A stretch of DNA of 49,092 nt from a virus, in the IMG/VR virus record IMGVR_UViG_3300047564_002851, positions 1 through 49,092 of that record; one strand, 5' to 3'. Made by a program: the position numbers and the translations under genes. The notes beneath the pieces are model-generated. The model saw only the letters and a program-made list of their open reading frames with translations, was not told the DNA's origin and made no database searches. Numbering within the stretch: position 1 is the stretch's first letter; every line of letters starts with the position of its first letter. Of the stretch, positions 28,975-37,357 are shown piece by piece.

Positions 28975-29759
28975 ACGGTTGCTTCTTTCTTGCTAGTGGT
29001 GGTTTTCTCGGCCTGCGCAGCTTGCTTAGGTCCGAATATGGTGTCGAGCATTACATCAATCGAGAGTTTGTCTTGCTCAACGATTGCTCCTAAACGCCCC
29101 TGAACACGTTCTCCTGCTTCATACTCGTGTGTACGCTCGACGTACATACGACGCACCTTGTAAGGAGGTTGCAACGGGTCTGGGTTTGGGAACTGCTCAA
29201 TAGTCAAAGCACCAAGAATGTCGTAGAAATATGGTGCTTGAATAGCGAGCTGTCCCTGTAGATAAGGACGGTGTTTCCCATCCTGAGTCACGCGAGACAT
29301 TGCTGTTAACACAACAGCCTCGAGTGGGTTGGTTGGATGCATGGTTAGGTCGCGGAGGTCGCGTAGAAGGCCGCCCATGTGACGAAGTAGTTCGCCCCAT
29401 TGCTGCATTTTCATCTGCTCATTTCCAGCGATGCTATCCATACACTTGACCTGCAACTCCGAGATGGAGTCGATAATCAAGCTCTTAAAGTGGTGCTTTC
29501 CTAACTGCAACCACTGATAAGTCTTGATAACTGTGTCGTAGTCCCGCACTGGCACTACAACTGTGTCCCAAGTTCCATCTGCAAGAGGCGGTTCCTCTCT
29601 TAGTGGGTCCCAGTACTTGACGGTGATAGGTAAGAATCTGTGTCCGCCTTCAACGTCAAGCATGAGTCTTGGGTATGGTGCGGTTACGGCAAAAGTTGAT
29701 TTACCAACCTTTGATTCTCCGTAAACCATTACGGTCAATGACCGTTGTATCTCACTCAT
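28971..29759 (-). CDS. Sak4-like RecA-family recombination ATPase
   Basis: 262 residues. Walker A is at 14-22 (GESKVGKST), Walker B-like SLIIDS near 94-99, and the overall plan is a RecA-core P-loop ATPase of the AAA_24/Sak4 type. The C-terminal ~25 residues are an Ala/Lys/Thr-rich tail. Expected role: strand annealing and recombination-dependent replication with the SSB encoded directly downstream. The gene is 3 bp from the nuclease gene upstream, a typical nuclease-recombinase-SSB trio. Confidence 0.83.
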   Translation of the reverse strand: MSEIQRSLTVMVYGESKVGKSTFAVTAPYPRLMLDVEGGHRFLPITVKYWDPLREEPPLADGTWDTVVVPVRDYDTVIKTYQWLQLGKHHFKSLIIDSISELQVKCMDSIAGNEQMKMQQWGELLRHMGGLLRDLRDLTMHPTNPLEAVVLTAMSRVTQDGKHRPYLQGQLAIQAPYFYDILGALTIEQFPNPDPLQPPYKVRRMYVERTHEYEAGERVQGRLGAIVEQDKLSIDVMLDTIFGPKQAAQAEKTTTSKKEATV

Positions 29760-29762
29760 GCG

Positions 29763-30692
29763 TCACTCGTTTCCTTTAGTTTCTTCTTGACCATAGTAAG
29801 CATATGGATCTGCTACTACGAAGTTATCACTGATTGCTTGCTCTGCGGCACTGCCGTCATCAACAAGGGTGCAAACAGTGAAGAATGGGCATTTCCACTT
29901 GCAATCACGACTTGGTCGTGGGTACGCATGGAATGCTGGGTTTTCACCTTCATCCAACGCCTTTCTGACACGCATCATGTCCGCAATAGTGCCGTGCAGA
30001 CGGTCCCAGAAGGAGCGAAGGGTGAAGATGTTATGCCGTACTTCGATTTGGTCGTAGAACGGCGGACGTGCCGCTGCAGAACGACGAACCTTCTTCAACA
30101 TTGTGAAGATGCCGCCATCTGAGCGTTCTGACTCGTCTGCTTTGGTGGATTCCAAAAGCATGTAAGTCAAAATCTGTTCATTCATTGGAGCTAAGTTGGC
30201 AAACTCACTTAGTGAGCCTCCAACGGTTTTAAAATCGCGAAACATACGCACACCATCGCCTTTACGACGTACACGCATATCCAGTTTTCCTGTTAGCTCT
30301 ACCTCTCCGTTAAATAGTGGAGCAGTAATTACTTCTTCAGTAGAAATCATTTCTAGTTCAGCATCAATGCCGTTTTCTTCAACCCATTGAAGATATCCCT
30401 CAAGCATTATGTGCCCGAGCTCTCCTTCTTTTTCAAGTTCCGAAACATCTTTAAATTCTGAAAGAAGTAGTTCTTTCTCTGCATTTAGAAGATTTGTGTG
30501 TGACTGGAGTAACGGGGTTCCATTAGCATAGTAATCGTCTAATGCGGCGTGGATACGTGTACCTAAAGCAAGAGCTCCTGTTGCATCTCTATATTTTGGT
30601 TGCAGTCTTCGATAGTAAGTAAGCCACCACTTGCGACGGCAATCTTTGAATGTTTGAATCTCGCTGTTGGAGATTCTGACTACTTCGCTCAT
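29763..30692 (-). CDS. Cas4/RecB-like PD-(D/E)XK exonuclease
   Basis: 309 residues. The nuclease core shows H48 (GTRIHAALDDYY), D138 (LTGKLDMRV) and D153-x-K155 (FRDFKT), the PD-(D/E)XK metal site. Four cysteines, C18 (DCRRKW) and C264, C268, C274 (DCKWKCPFFTVC), match the iron-sulphur clamp of Cas4/AddB-type nucleases. Expected role: 5'-3' end resection supplying single strands to the Sak4-like recombinase. The start overlaps the helicase stop by 4 bp (ATGA). No Cas1/Cas2 or CRISPR array is present, so an adaptation role is unlikely. Confidence 0.87.
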   Translation of the reverse strand: MSEVVRISNSEIQTFKDCRRKWWLTYYRRLQPKYRDATGALALGTRIHAALDDYYANGTPLLQSHTNLLNAEKELLLSEFKDVSELEKEGELGHIMLEGYLQWVEENGIDAELEMISTEEVITAPLFNGEVELTGKLDMRVRRKGDGVRMFRDFKTVGGSLSEFANLAPMNEQILTYMLLESTKADESERSDGGIFTMLKKVRRSAAARPPFYDQIEVRHNIFTLRSFWDRLHGTIADMMRVRKALDEGENPAFHAYPRPSRDCKWKCPFFTVCTLVDDGSAAEQAISDNFVVADPYAYYGQEETKGNE

Positions 30693-32488
30693 AGTAAACC
30701 TGCCTTATCGTCCTTGAGTAGTTTGAGTAGCTGTGTTTGATCTTGCACTATGTCTTCAAAGTTTTGAGCCTTCTTTTCGAGCACATCAATAACTCGTTCT
30801 TCGATGGTTCCTTCTGTTACATAGTCAGTAATAATGATTGAGTCGTGAATCTCTGACCCAATACGGTGAACACGGTCTAGTGCTTGCTTGTGGTCAACTA
30901 GTGACCATGGGCGCTGAAGCATAATCAATCGACGAGCAGCAGTAAGTGTGACACCCACACCTCCCGCTTGCGCTGTAAAAAGAATCCATTTTGTTTTCCC
31001 AGATTGGAAATCATCAATTGATTTTTGTCGCTCATCCTCATTTTGTGCCCCAGTAATAAGACCATGCGGAATATTCTTTTTAGTCATGGCATCACTAAGA
31101 AGTTCAATAAGCTGTCTTGACACTGCACAAACAGCAACGGAGTCATCTCCAAAGTCATTATTATTAATGTCATCCATCAATGCATCAACCTTACAAGATG
31201 GCTCTGTCAAATAAACACGAACCTCTCCTGTTTGTTCGTCGGTCTCAAGAACAGCCGAAGAACTGGCAAACTGAACTAACCTTAATGTTTGAGTGAGAAT
31301 ACTTGGTGCCGCAATAGCTCCACCACTTTCTAATTCTGCAATCATTGTGTCTCGCATTTGTTCGTAAGCTTTTTTCTGCTTAGGAGACATTTCAATGTCG
31401 CGACGTTCGTTAATTACTTCTGGTAGCCAAGGAAGAACTACAGACTTCAACATTCTGCGCATTACTGGTTGAACAGATTTGTCGAACTCCGCTTGCATAT
31501 GTGGTTTAACGCCAATTACAAGCATTCCACCAAAAGCATTCAACATTGTGTCAACCATACGCTCAATCCATCGAGTTTTGCTAGGCCAATCTTTTGGAGA
31601 CAGCCAGTGAAGAATTGACCACAAATCCACAACGTCTTTTGCAATAGGTGTACCAGTCAAAGCAAATCTAATATTCGCGTCGCCAGTGGCGGCCCATAGT
31701 GCTCTGGTTTGTTTACTCTTTGGCTCTTTTGAGCGGTGAATCTCATCAGCAACAACGGACTTAAAATTAATAGCATTTAGCTCACGCTGATGGACTTCGC
31801 AGCGGTTCTGGCTAACAGATTCATCATGCCCCCCACAGTCGGAGCATCTAGTCAAAGCTACCGAACCGTATGGAGCAAGCCTTGAGTGCCCTCTTAAAGC
31901 TTCCCAATTGATAATTATGACGTCAGCGTCACTATCAAACTGTTTTTTACGCTGAACTGCTGACCCCTTAATTACCTGAGTCTCTACTTCAGGCCACCAT
32001 CTCTTAAACTCTCTGGCCCAGTTCTTTTTTAAGGTGTTAGGGCAGACGATAAGCGCTGGAAAAACTACCTCACCTCTGTCTTGAAGCTTTTTGAGGGCAC
32101 GGATAGCCTGAGCAGTTTTACCGAGGCCTGGTTCATCGGCTAGTAGGGCTCTTTTTGACGTTGCAAGGTACTCCACACCCGCTCGTTGATGTGGGAAAAG
32201 GTCTTCATCCCCATCGGCCTCTAAAGCCTCTCTAAGGGTCATAGAAGGCGTTATACGGGTGTTTAATTCGTTCGTTGCCCATTCAGTTAGAGCTGGGCCT
32301 ATTTGAAGGTCGTGGAGGAATGTGGAGCGAAGAGCAAGGCAACTAGACCAGCTCAGGGGGAGTCTCCATAATTGGTCATCGGCTGACCACTTAGAGCCAG
32401 GAATGGACTTGCATAGGTCTTTAAACCGCCATTCGGCTTTAATAACAATGTGGGTCTTGGTTTCATCAAGTTCCACTACTACTGGCAT
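30689..32488 (-). CDS. SNF2-family DNA helicase/translocase
   Basis: 599 residues. An N-terminal ~65-residue segment (AEWRFKDLCKSIPGSKWS) resembles the HARP-type domain of SMARCAL1-like proteins. Helicase motifs follow: Walker A LADEPGLGKTAQ (116-127), DEIH (248-251), FALTGTPIAKD, and motif VI with DRVHRIGSE. Between motifs I and II there is an insert with C215, C218, C230 and H233, a possible zinc site. Phage SNF2 proteins commonly sit in replication modules, where fork remodelling is expected. The start has an AAGGTGA site; a 68-bp AT-rich gap precedes it. Confidence 0.9.
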   Translation of the reverse strand: MPVVVELDETKTHIVIKAEWRFKDLCKSIPGSKWSADDQLWRLPLSWSSCLALRSTFLHDLQIGPALTEWATNELNTRITPSMTLREALEADGDEDLFPHQRAGVEYLATSKRALLADEPGLGKTAQAIRALKKLQDRGEVVFPALIVCPNTLKKNWAREFKRWWPEVETQVIKGSAVQRKKQFDSDADVIIINWEALRGHSRLAPYGSVALTRCSDCGGHDESVSQNRCEVHQRELNAINFKSVVADEIHRSKEPKSKQTRALWAATGDANIRFALTGTPIAKDVVDLWSILHWLSPKDWPSKTRWIERMVDTMLNAFGGMLVIGVKPHMQAEFDKSVQPVMRRMLKSVVLPWLPEVINERRDIEMSPKQKKAYEQMRDTMIAELESGGAIAAPSILTQTLRLVQFASSSAVLETDEQTGEVRVYLTEPSCKVDALMDDINNNDFGDDSVAVCAVSRQLIELLSDAMTKKNIPHGLITGAQNEDERQKSIDDFQSGKTKWILFTAQAGGVGVTLTAARRLIMLQRPWSLVDHKQALDRVHRIGSEIHDSIIITDYVTEGTIEERVIDVLEKKAQNFEDIVQDQTQLLKLLKDDKAGLL

Positions 32489-32556
32489 TTGTCACCTTCT
32501 GTCGCTATGTCTAGATACTATCACAAAAAACTAAAAAACTTTTTAAATCTTAATAG

Positions 32557-33042
32557 TTATTTTCCTTTGTCTAAGAGTACACGAGGAATCCAACCTTGCT
32601 TTGCTAAGGCTAGTAGGGCGTGTCGTATTGCATCATTAGCATGACCTTCTCCACCAACATGCCAAGTTCCTATCTTTTTTAGGGCTTCGTTTGGGAACAT
32701 ATTTTTAGCATCTACAGGGTTTTGCATCCAAATCTCTTCAACGGGATAGCCTGACTCTCTGCAAATGTGCTTTAAAACCCCTATTTGCTCTAAAGAGTAG
32801 GGAGCTTGACTGTTTCTAACTGTGGCTGCATTTATAATAAATCTTTCACAGACGACTTTTACGGATGGTGCAACCTTCGCCTGAGCCAGAACAGCCCTAA
32901 CGTCTGATGCAAAATCTTCTGGTTGAGATTCCATCGAGTAGGTTTTGACTGGCAAGTCTTGCTCCCCGCCGCTCCAAGTTATAAGTGCAATACCACTTGC
33001 TTTACCTGGGTCAACAGAGACAACAGCAAAATTACTATTCAT
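32557..33042 (-). CDS. RuvC-like Holliday junction resolvase
   Basis: 161 residues with an RNase H-like fold: D11 in VVSVDPGKASGIAL, E66 in VVCERFII and D137 with H134 in GHANDAIRHALLAL, the usual RuvC acidic set. The segment ending IWMQNPVDAKNMFPNEALKK is typical of phage RuvC-like enzymes. Expected role: resolving junctions and branched DNA before packaging. It overlaps the end of the polymerase gene by 8 bp, so it is co-translated with it. Confidence 0.82.
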   Translation of the reverse strand: MNSNFAVVSVDPGKASGIALITWSGGEQDLPVKTYSMESQPEDFASDVRAVLAQAKVAPSVKVVCERFIINAATVRNSQAPYSLEQIGVLKHICRESGYPVEEIWMQNPVDAKNMFPNEALKKIGTWHVGGEGHANDAIRHALLALAKQGWIPRVLLDKGK

Positions 33043-34861
33043 ATTTTTGACCCCAGTTCTTTAATGGTCCGTCTACATCAGCTGTGAGAGGTACAGCCCA
33101 ACCTTCTCTAGTTGTCATACATTCCCTCACTAGTTTTTTAATTTCTTCAGCGTCTTCTTTGGGAGCTTGAAGCACAATTTCATCGTGTACTGGAACAATT
33201 AAATAATCCGTTAAATCTGCTTGGTCTAGCTTGAGAAGGTTTGATTTAAACACTTCAGCTGCACCACCCTGAATCAAATAGTTCACAAGTGTGTAGGTGC
33301 GGTCATCGTCGCAAGGGATTCGACGTCCAGTCCATGTGTGTACATAGCCTTGACCTTCCTCGCGGAAACGACGCTGTCCTATGTTGTCAATTTGTTTTTG
33401 AAACATTGCCATTCCTGGATAGTTAATATCAAAAGAATCAGAAACAGACCTCATTTGAACTTCTGGCACACCAGCAGTAAGAGCTTGTTTTGATACACCA
33501 GCACCATACAACCGACCATACACAACGCCCTTAATTAAGTTACGCCGCTTATCTGATTTTTGCATAGTTGGGTCTTGATACACCTGACGACCAATTTCTG
33601 TGAATGGATCCGAGCCAGTTGCATCTGCCATGTTGAACAAATTAATAAGATTGTCATCGCCAGATAGTGATGCAAACATGCGGAACTCAACTTGGTCAAG
33701 GTCTGAAGTAATAATCACATGGTCGGGGTCTTTTGGAATAAATGCACGGCGCACAGTTGCATCTCCCTTTGGCAGGGTTTGCAGAGCAGGGTCAGTAATA
33801 GACATACGTGATGTTCTAGCCGCAACGGTTTTAATAGATGGATGCAGAACACCGTTTATGTTCATGTTGATAAAGTTCAAAAAGTATGTGCTAGCAAGTT
33901 TTTCAGCCTTGCGGACTTGAAGAACTATTTCGGCTAATTCTTTTACTTCAGGATTGCCATCAATTACAAGTTTATCTAGCTGGTCTTTGGCAGCAGACTT
34001 TTGACCAGAAGCAGTGAATTCTGTTATCTCTGCTCCCAAATCTTCAAGCATTCTTACTAGTTGCTGATTGCTAGTTATAGAACCACCAAACTTGTTAAAC
34101 GCCCAAAGTTTTGTTTTTTCTGTGTAATCAAGAAGTTCTTCATACTTCTTTTTCGAATAGTCAACATCAACAGTTGCCCCGTTAATTTCCATTCGAGTGA
34201 CTACTTTTCTAGCACCCATCTCTAGTTCATATGCACGACTGTACGGACCATTTGGTCCACATTTTTCCCAAAACATTTCCCAAAGACGCATAGTTAGAAC
34301 TGTATCTAGTGCACCATAAGACCAAAAAGGTTCAAATGAAATAGGAACTGTTCCCCAAGTCCACCCGTTTGCAGCAAGTTCTTCATCAAGTTTGCTTTGT
34401 AAATGTGCAGCGTAGGGGTCAATATATCGAGCAGAAAGTTCTTTCAAAGCGCCTGAACCTAGAGGATCAACAATGTGAGCCATAATCATTGTGTCGTGTG
34501 CACGGTCCCAAGGAATACGCCACTTCGATTTAATCTCAAACCAACGGGCCTCAAATGCAATATTGTGACAAACAATAGGTCCATCAAATCTAGACATGGC
34601 TTCGTAGAAAACGCCATTCCATTCTTCCCACGGTATAGACCAACCAGTCATACCGTCGCCCACTTGAACTAAACGAAGCTGACCATGCCAAGGAGATAAC
34701 GCATCCTTGCGTTGACCGCCTGGAAGTTCTCCAGTTTCTGTGTCAATTGCAATGGCGTTATAAGGACGTCGTTCACCCAGCCAAGCAAGAAACTCTTGCG
34801 CTTTTTCTACAGAATCAACTAGTTTTAGTTGAACCCCTGTTAAATCTCGTCTCTCAGTCAC
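33035..34861 (-). CDS. polA: DNA polymerase I-like (family A) with 3'-5' exonuclease domain
   Basis: 608 residues from a GTG start with GAGAGAC upstream. Exonuclease: Exo I D40/E42 (IAIDTETG), Exo II HNIAFEARW with E104 where Asp is usual, Exo III Y182-x3-D186. Polymerase: motif A D387 (SDLDQVEFR), motif B R440-x3-K444-x3-Y448-G (tyrosine at the position of Klenow F762, as in T7 polymerase), motif C H559-D560-E561 (VPVHDEIVL). No 5'-3' exonuclease domain. This is the phage replicative polymerase, and the gene starts 14 bp after a structural-operon gene. Confidence 0.95.
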   Translation of the reverse strand: MTERRDLTGVQLKLVDSVEKAQEFLAWLGERRPYNAIAIDTETGELPGGQRKDALSPWHGQLRLVQVGDGMTGWSIPWEEWNGVFYEAMSRFDGPIVCHNIAFEARWFEIKSKWRIPWDRAHDTMIMAHIVDPLGSGALKELSARYIDPYAAHLQSKLDEELAANGWTWGTVPISFEPFWSYGALDTVLTMRLWEMFWEKCGPNGPYSRAYELEMGARKVVTRMEINGATVDVDYSKKKYEELLDYTEKTKLWAFNKFGGSITSNQQLVRMLEDLGAEITEFTASGQKSAAKDQLDKLVIDGNPEVKELAEIVLQVRKAEKLASTYFLNFINMNINGVLHPSIKTVAARTSRMSITDPALQTLPKGDATVRRAFIPKDPDHVIITSDLDQVEFRMFASLSGDDNLINLFNMADATGSDPFTEIGRQVYQDPTMQKSDKRRNLIKGVVYGRLYGAGVSKQALTAGVPEVQMRSVSDSFDINYPGMAMFQKQIDNIGQRRFREEGQGYVHTWTGRRIPCDDDRTYTLVNYLIQGGAAEVFKSNLLKLDQADLTDYLIVPVHDEIVLQAPKEDAEEIKKLVRECMTTREGWAVPLTADVDGPLKNWGQKYE

Positions 34862-34875
34862 TTACAGTCTCTCTT

Positions 34876-35346
34876 CTAAGGAATCATCTCTATTCTATAG
34901 ATTGATTCTATTTTTTCATCATATCTGGAGGCTTGCTCGAGAAGTCTTTGGGCCACGTGAGTTAGATATCTTGCCCCACCAGCATCATACTTGTAAAGAG
35001 CGTCTAACACAGGTTCGGGGTCTTCGGAAACTTGAGCCCAAGTTCTGTCCTTCTCTGGAAAAATTACAGGAAGGTTTTTACTTGGGTAGCATTCTTCGCA
35101 TGGTAGAGAGTCTTCTTTTAACTCTTCTGAGGAAGCTTCCACAAGTGCATACCTTTTGACAAGAGGGCAAGCAGCCCCGTGAAAAACTAGTGAAACTCCA
35201 ACTCTAGAAAGAATATAAGAACCATTTTCGGTTTTGTAAAGCTTAAACTCAATCCACCTTGTAGAGCCACGACGCCATGAAGATGATTCACCAAGAAGTC
35301 GACCACTAAATTGGAGGGTGCGAGAACCGTCCTTTACTTCATACAT
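34876..35346 (-). CDS. Hypothetical protein (156 aa)
   Basis: Not recognised. The N-terminal half is beta-rich (SRTLQFSGRLLGESSS, RWIEFKLYKTENGSYIL). Four cysteines are present, including C60 and the CEEC pair near 83-86, which could bind metal. The C-terminal half is helical (DALYKYDAGGARYLTHVAQR). It lies between structural genes and the polymerase with a 1-bp overlap upstream and 14 bp to the polymerase. A DNA-metabolism or regulatory role is as likely as a virion one. Confidence 0.68.
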   Translation of the reverse strand: MYEVKDGSRTLQFSGRLLGESSSWRRGSTRWIEFKLYKTENGSYILSRVGVSLVFHGAACPLVKRYALVEASSEELKEDSLPCEECYPSKNLPVIFPEKDRTWAQVSEDPEPVLDALYKYDAGGARYLTHVAQRLLEQASRYDEKIESIYRIEMIP

Positions 35347-35816
35347 TATGCGGGGGTCTCCTCTGCAGGTGGGTTGGGGATTTCTTCTCCAGTTTCAGGG
35401 TCATGAGTGTGGTCTTGAACTTCATGATCTTCTAGAAAATGAGCTACAGCAGCGTCATATTCAGCAGTTAGATAGGCTTGCACACGGGCATCAAAATCTT
35501 TGTAGTAGATGTAGTTCCACCACATAACAATTTCATTTTGACACCATTCAACCTCTGACCATCCTTTGATGGGCCAAGGTTCTTGATGGCCTAGCTCATT
35601 TAGTTGAACTAAAGTCATGTCATCTATTTTTGCATCAAGATATCTAAGAACATTGTCCATGTGAGAGTAAATTATTTCTGCAGATATAGAGGAAAGTTCT
35701 GTCTCATTCCCTACGTTGATTACGGTATGAGACTCTTCTCCATTTTCTGCAACAAATTTTTTACAGATAACAGGACGTTTTTCTTTTTCATAAAAGTTTG
35801 AAACGTATTCTATCAT
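35346..35816 (-). CDS. Hypothetical protein, possible fibre-associated (156 aa)
   Basis: Not recognised. An alpha/beta N-terminus (MIEYVSNFYEKEKRPVICKK) is followed by Trp-rich helices (QEPWPIKGWSEVEWCQNE, IVMWWNYIYYKDFDARVQAY) and an acidic, proline-rich tail (~130-156). The start overlaps the stop of the S74 fibre gene by 4 bp. Genes directly behind fibre genes are often fibre chaperones, so an assembly role is possible, but nothing in the sequence proves it. Confidence 0.68.
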   Translation of the reverse strand: MIEYVSNFYEKEKRPVICKKFVAENGEESHTVINVGNETELSSISAEIIYSHMDNVLRYLDAKIDDMTLVQLNELGHQEPWPIKGWSEVEWCQNEIVMWWNYIYYKDFDARVQAYLTAEYDAAVAHFLEDHEVQDHTHDPETGEEIPNPPAEETPA

Positions 35817-37357
35817 TTTGCATCCTTTAGTCTTTGAATCTCTTCTTTGAGAGATTCTATCTCACCCTGCTGGGTTTTTAGGAGTTCGACAACAAGTGTC
35901 GAAAGAAGACCATAATTAAGGGCAATAGGCTCTTGTTTTTCATTATACGCAACAATTTCTTCTATACCACTTTCGAGAACATCCTCTGCCATGTAGCCAT
36001 ACATCCACTCTCGATTTAAAGCTTTTTGATCGTGGTCTACTAGCTCTTTGTATTTATATCTTTTTAGTTTTAAATTAAGAATCTTTTTTGGATCAATTTC
36101 GTAGTCAGAAATATCTTTTTTAAATCTACGACTCGAACTACTTACTCCACCAACAATACCTGTGACTGTAAGACCGTGAAGGTGACTACCGTCTCTACCT
36201 AAGTGGCTGTGACCAGATAAAGAACCAGCAGCAGTTACAATGCTACCGCCTAGAAATGAGTGGCTGTGAGCAGGAACGCTTCCAGATGTATGTGTATGGT
36301 TACCTGCGGCAACCTGTTGAGAACCACCACCGAGATAAAGTCTATCAACTGTAAATTTACCAGAGGTAATTTTACTAGCATCTAGAGAAGGTATACGAGC
36401 AGAACTAAAAGTACCTGATGTAATTTTTGAAGCCGATAAGTCTGGAATTCTTCCAGAACCAAAAGTACCTGATGTAATTTTTGAAGCATCTAAACTAGGA
36501 ATTACAGAAGTAAAAAGGGTACCTGATGTAATTTTATTTGCGGTAAGATTTGGAATTCTAGATATGCTGAATTCACCACTAGTAATCTTTCCTGCATCTA
36601 AACTTGGGATTGAAGATGAATTCAATAATGGGACTACTGAAGCACTAATAGTCCCAGTAATTTTTGGTCCAGCAACGTCAAAAATTTTGGCATTAGTGAC
36701 GGCACCATCTCTAATAGCAGCTGTATCTACAGAGTCATTTGCAAGCTCAGACAGTCCAACTGCATCTAAACCAATCTCCGAGGACCCTACGGCGTCTGTG
36801 TCAATCTCATCTGCTCTAACAGACCCCTGAGCAATTTCTGAGGTCCCGACCGCATCTGTAGCAATTTCATCATTACCAACAGCATCAGTTATTAGATTCT
36901 CTCTGTAAACAGCATCCACATTTAGCTCGCTGGTTCCGATAGAGTCAAAAACTATCTCTGATGTTCCAACCGCATCCGTGGCGATCTCATTATTTCCTAC
37001 TGCATCTGTAAGAATATTTTCTCTGTAGACGGCGTCTAAACTTAGCTCGCTAGTTCCAATAGCATTTTCTCTAACATTTTCTGCATCTACTGCATCTCTA
37101 TCTAACTCATCAAAACCTACTGCATCTGTTCCAATAGCAAGGGACCCGACTGCGCCATCTGCAATACTTGTCTGTATTACAGCACCAATTGCAAGTTGAT
37201 CTGCAGCAACAGAACGAGGCTGCAGATTGTTCTGTTTTACAGAGTAGCTTCCAAGCCTAGAAGGAGAAGGTCTACCTTCTAGATATTTAAGCCGACGTTG
37301 AACATCGGATATGGAACCAGTAAGGGTTCTGCTTCTACTGCGTCTTCTACTCGCCAT
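35813..37357 (-). CDS. Tail fibre with decapeptide repeats, HxH motifs and C-terminal S74 chaperone
   Basis: 514 residues. The N-terminus is basic with a short helix. Residues ~71-220 are about 15 ten-residue repeats of the form xTDAVGTSEI; residues ~230-340 are about five ~20-residue repeats (IPSLDASKITSGTF). Four HxH motifs follow (H354/H356, H364/H366, H383/H385, H392/H394), like the iron-binding HxH sites of T4 gp37. Residues ~405-514 are a peptidase S74 intramolecular chaperone (SSRRFKKDI; YGYMAEDV; LNYGLLSTLVVELLK), which in known members trimerises the fibre and then cuts itself off at the serine before the Arg-Arg. A C-terminal coiled coil is visible. Confidence 0.87.
   Translation of the reverse strand: MASRRRSRSRTLTGSISDVQRRLKYLEGRPSPSRLGSYSVKQNNLQPRSVAADQLAIGAVIQTSIADGAVGSLAIGTDAVGFDELDRDAVDAENVRENAIGTSELSLDAVYRENILTDAVGNNEIATDAVGTSEIVFDSIGTSELNVDAVYRENLITDAVGNDEIATDAVGTSEIAQGSVRADEIDTDAVGSSEIGLDAVGLSELANDSVDTAAIRDGAVTNAKIFDVAGPKITGTISASVVPLLNSSSIPSLDAGKITSGEFSISRIPNLTANKITSGTLFTSVIPSLDASKITSGTFGSGRIPDLSASKITSGTFSSARIPSLDASKITSGKFTVDRLYLGGGSQQVAAGNHTHTSGSVPAHSHSFLGGSIVTAAGSLSGHSHLGRDGSHLHGLTVTGIVGGVSSSSRRFKKDISDYEIDPKKILNLKLKRYKYKELVDHDQKALNREWMYGYMAEDVLESGIEEIVAYNEKQEPIALNYGLLSTLVVELLKTQQGEIESLKEEIQRLKDAK

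Noticed and set aside
29745-30122. Plus-strand 125-aa frame opposite the Cas4-like nuclease
   Set aside because: It crosses the nuclease/Sak4 gene junction in antisense and shows no recognisable protein pattern.
29763-30692. CRISPR-associated role for the Cas4-like nuclease
   Set aside because: No direct-repeat/spacer array and no Cas1/Cas2 genes; its neighbours are recombination genes.
32489-32556. Promoter or third ACTA array before the helicase gene
   Set aside because: AT-rich with two ACTA motifs 13 bp apart and no phase; no convincing -35/-10 pair.
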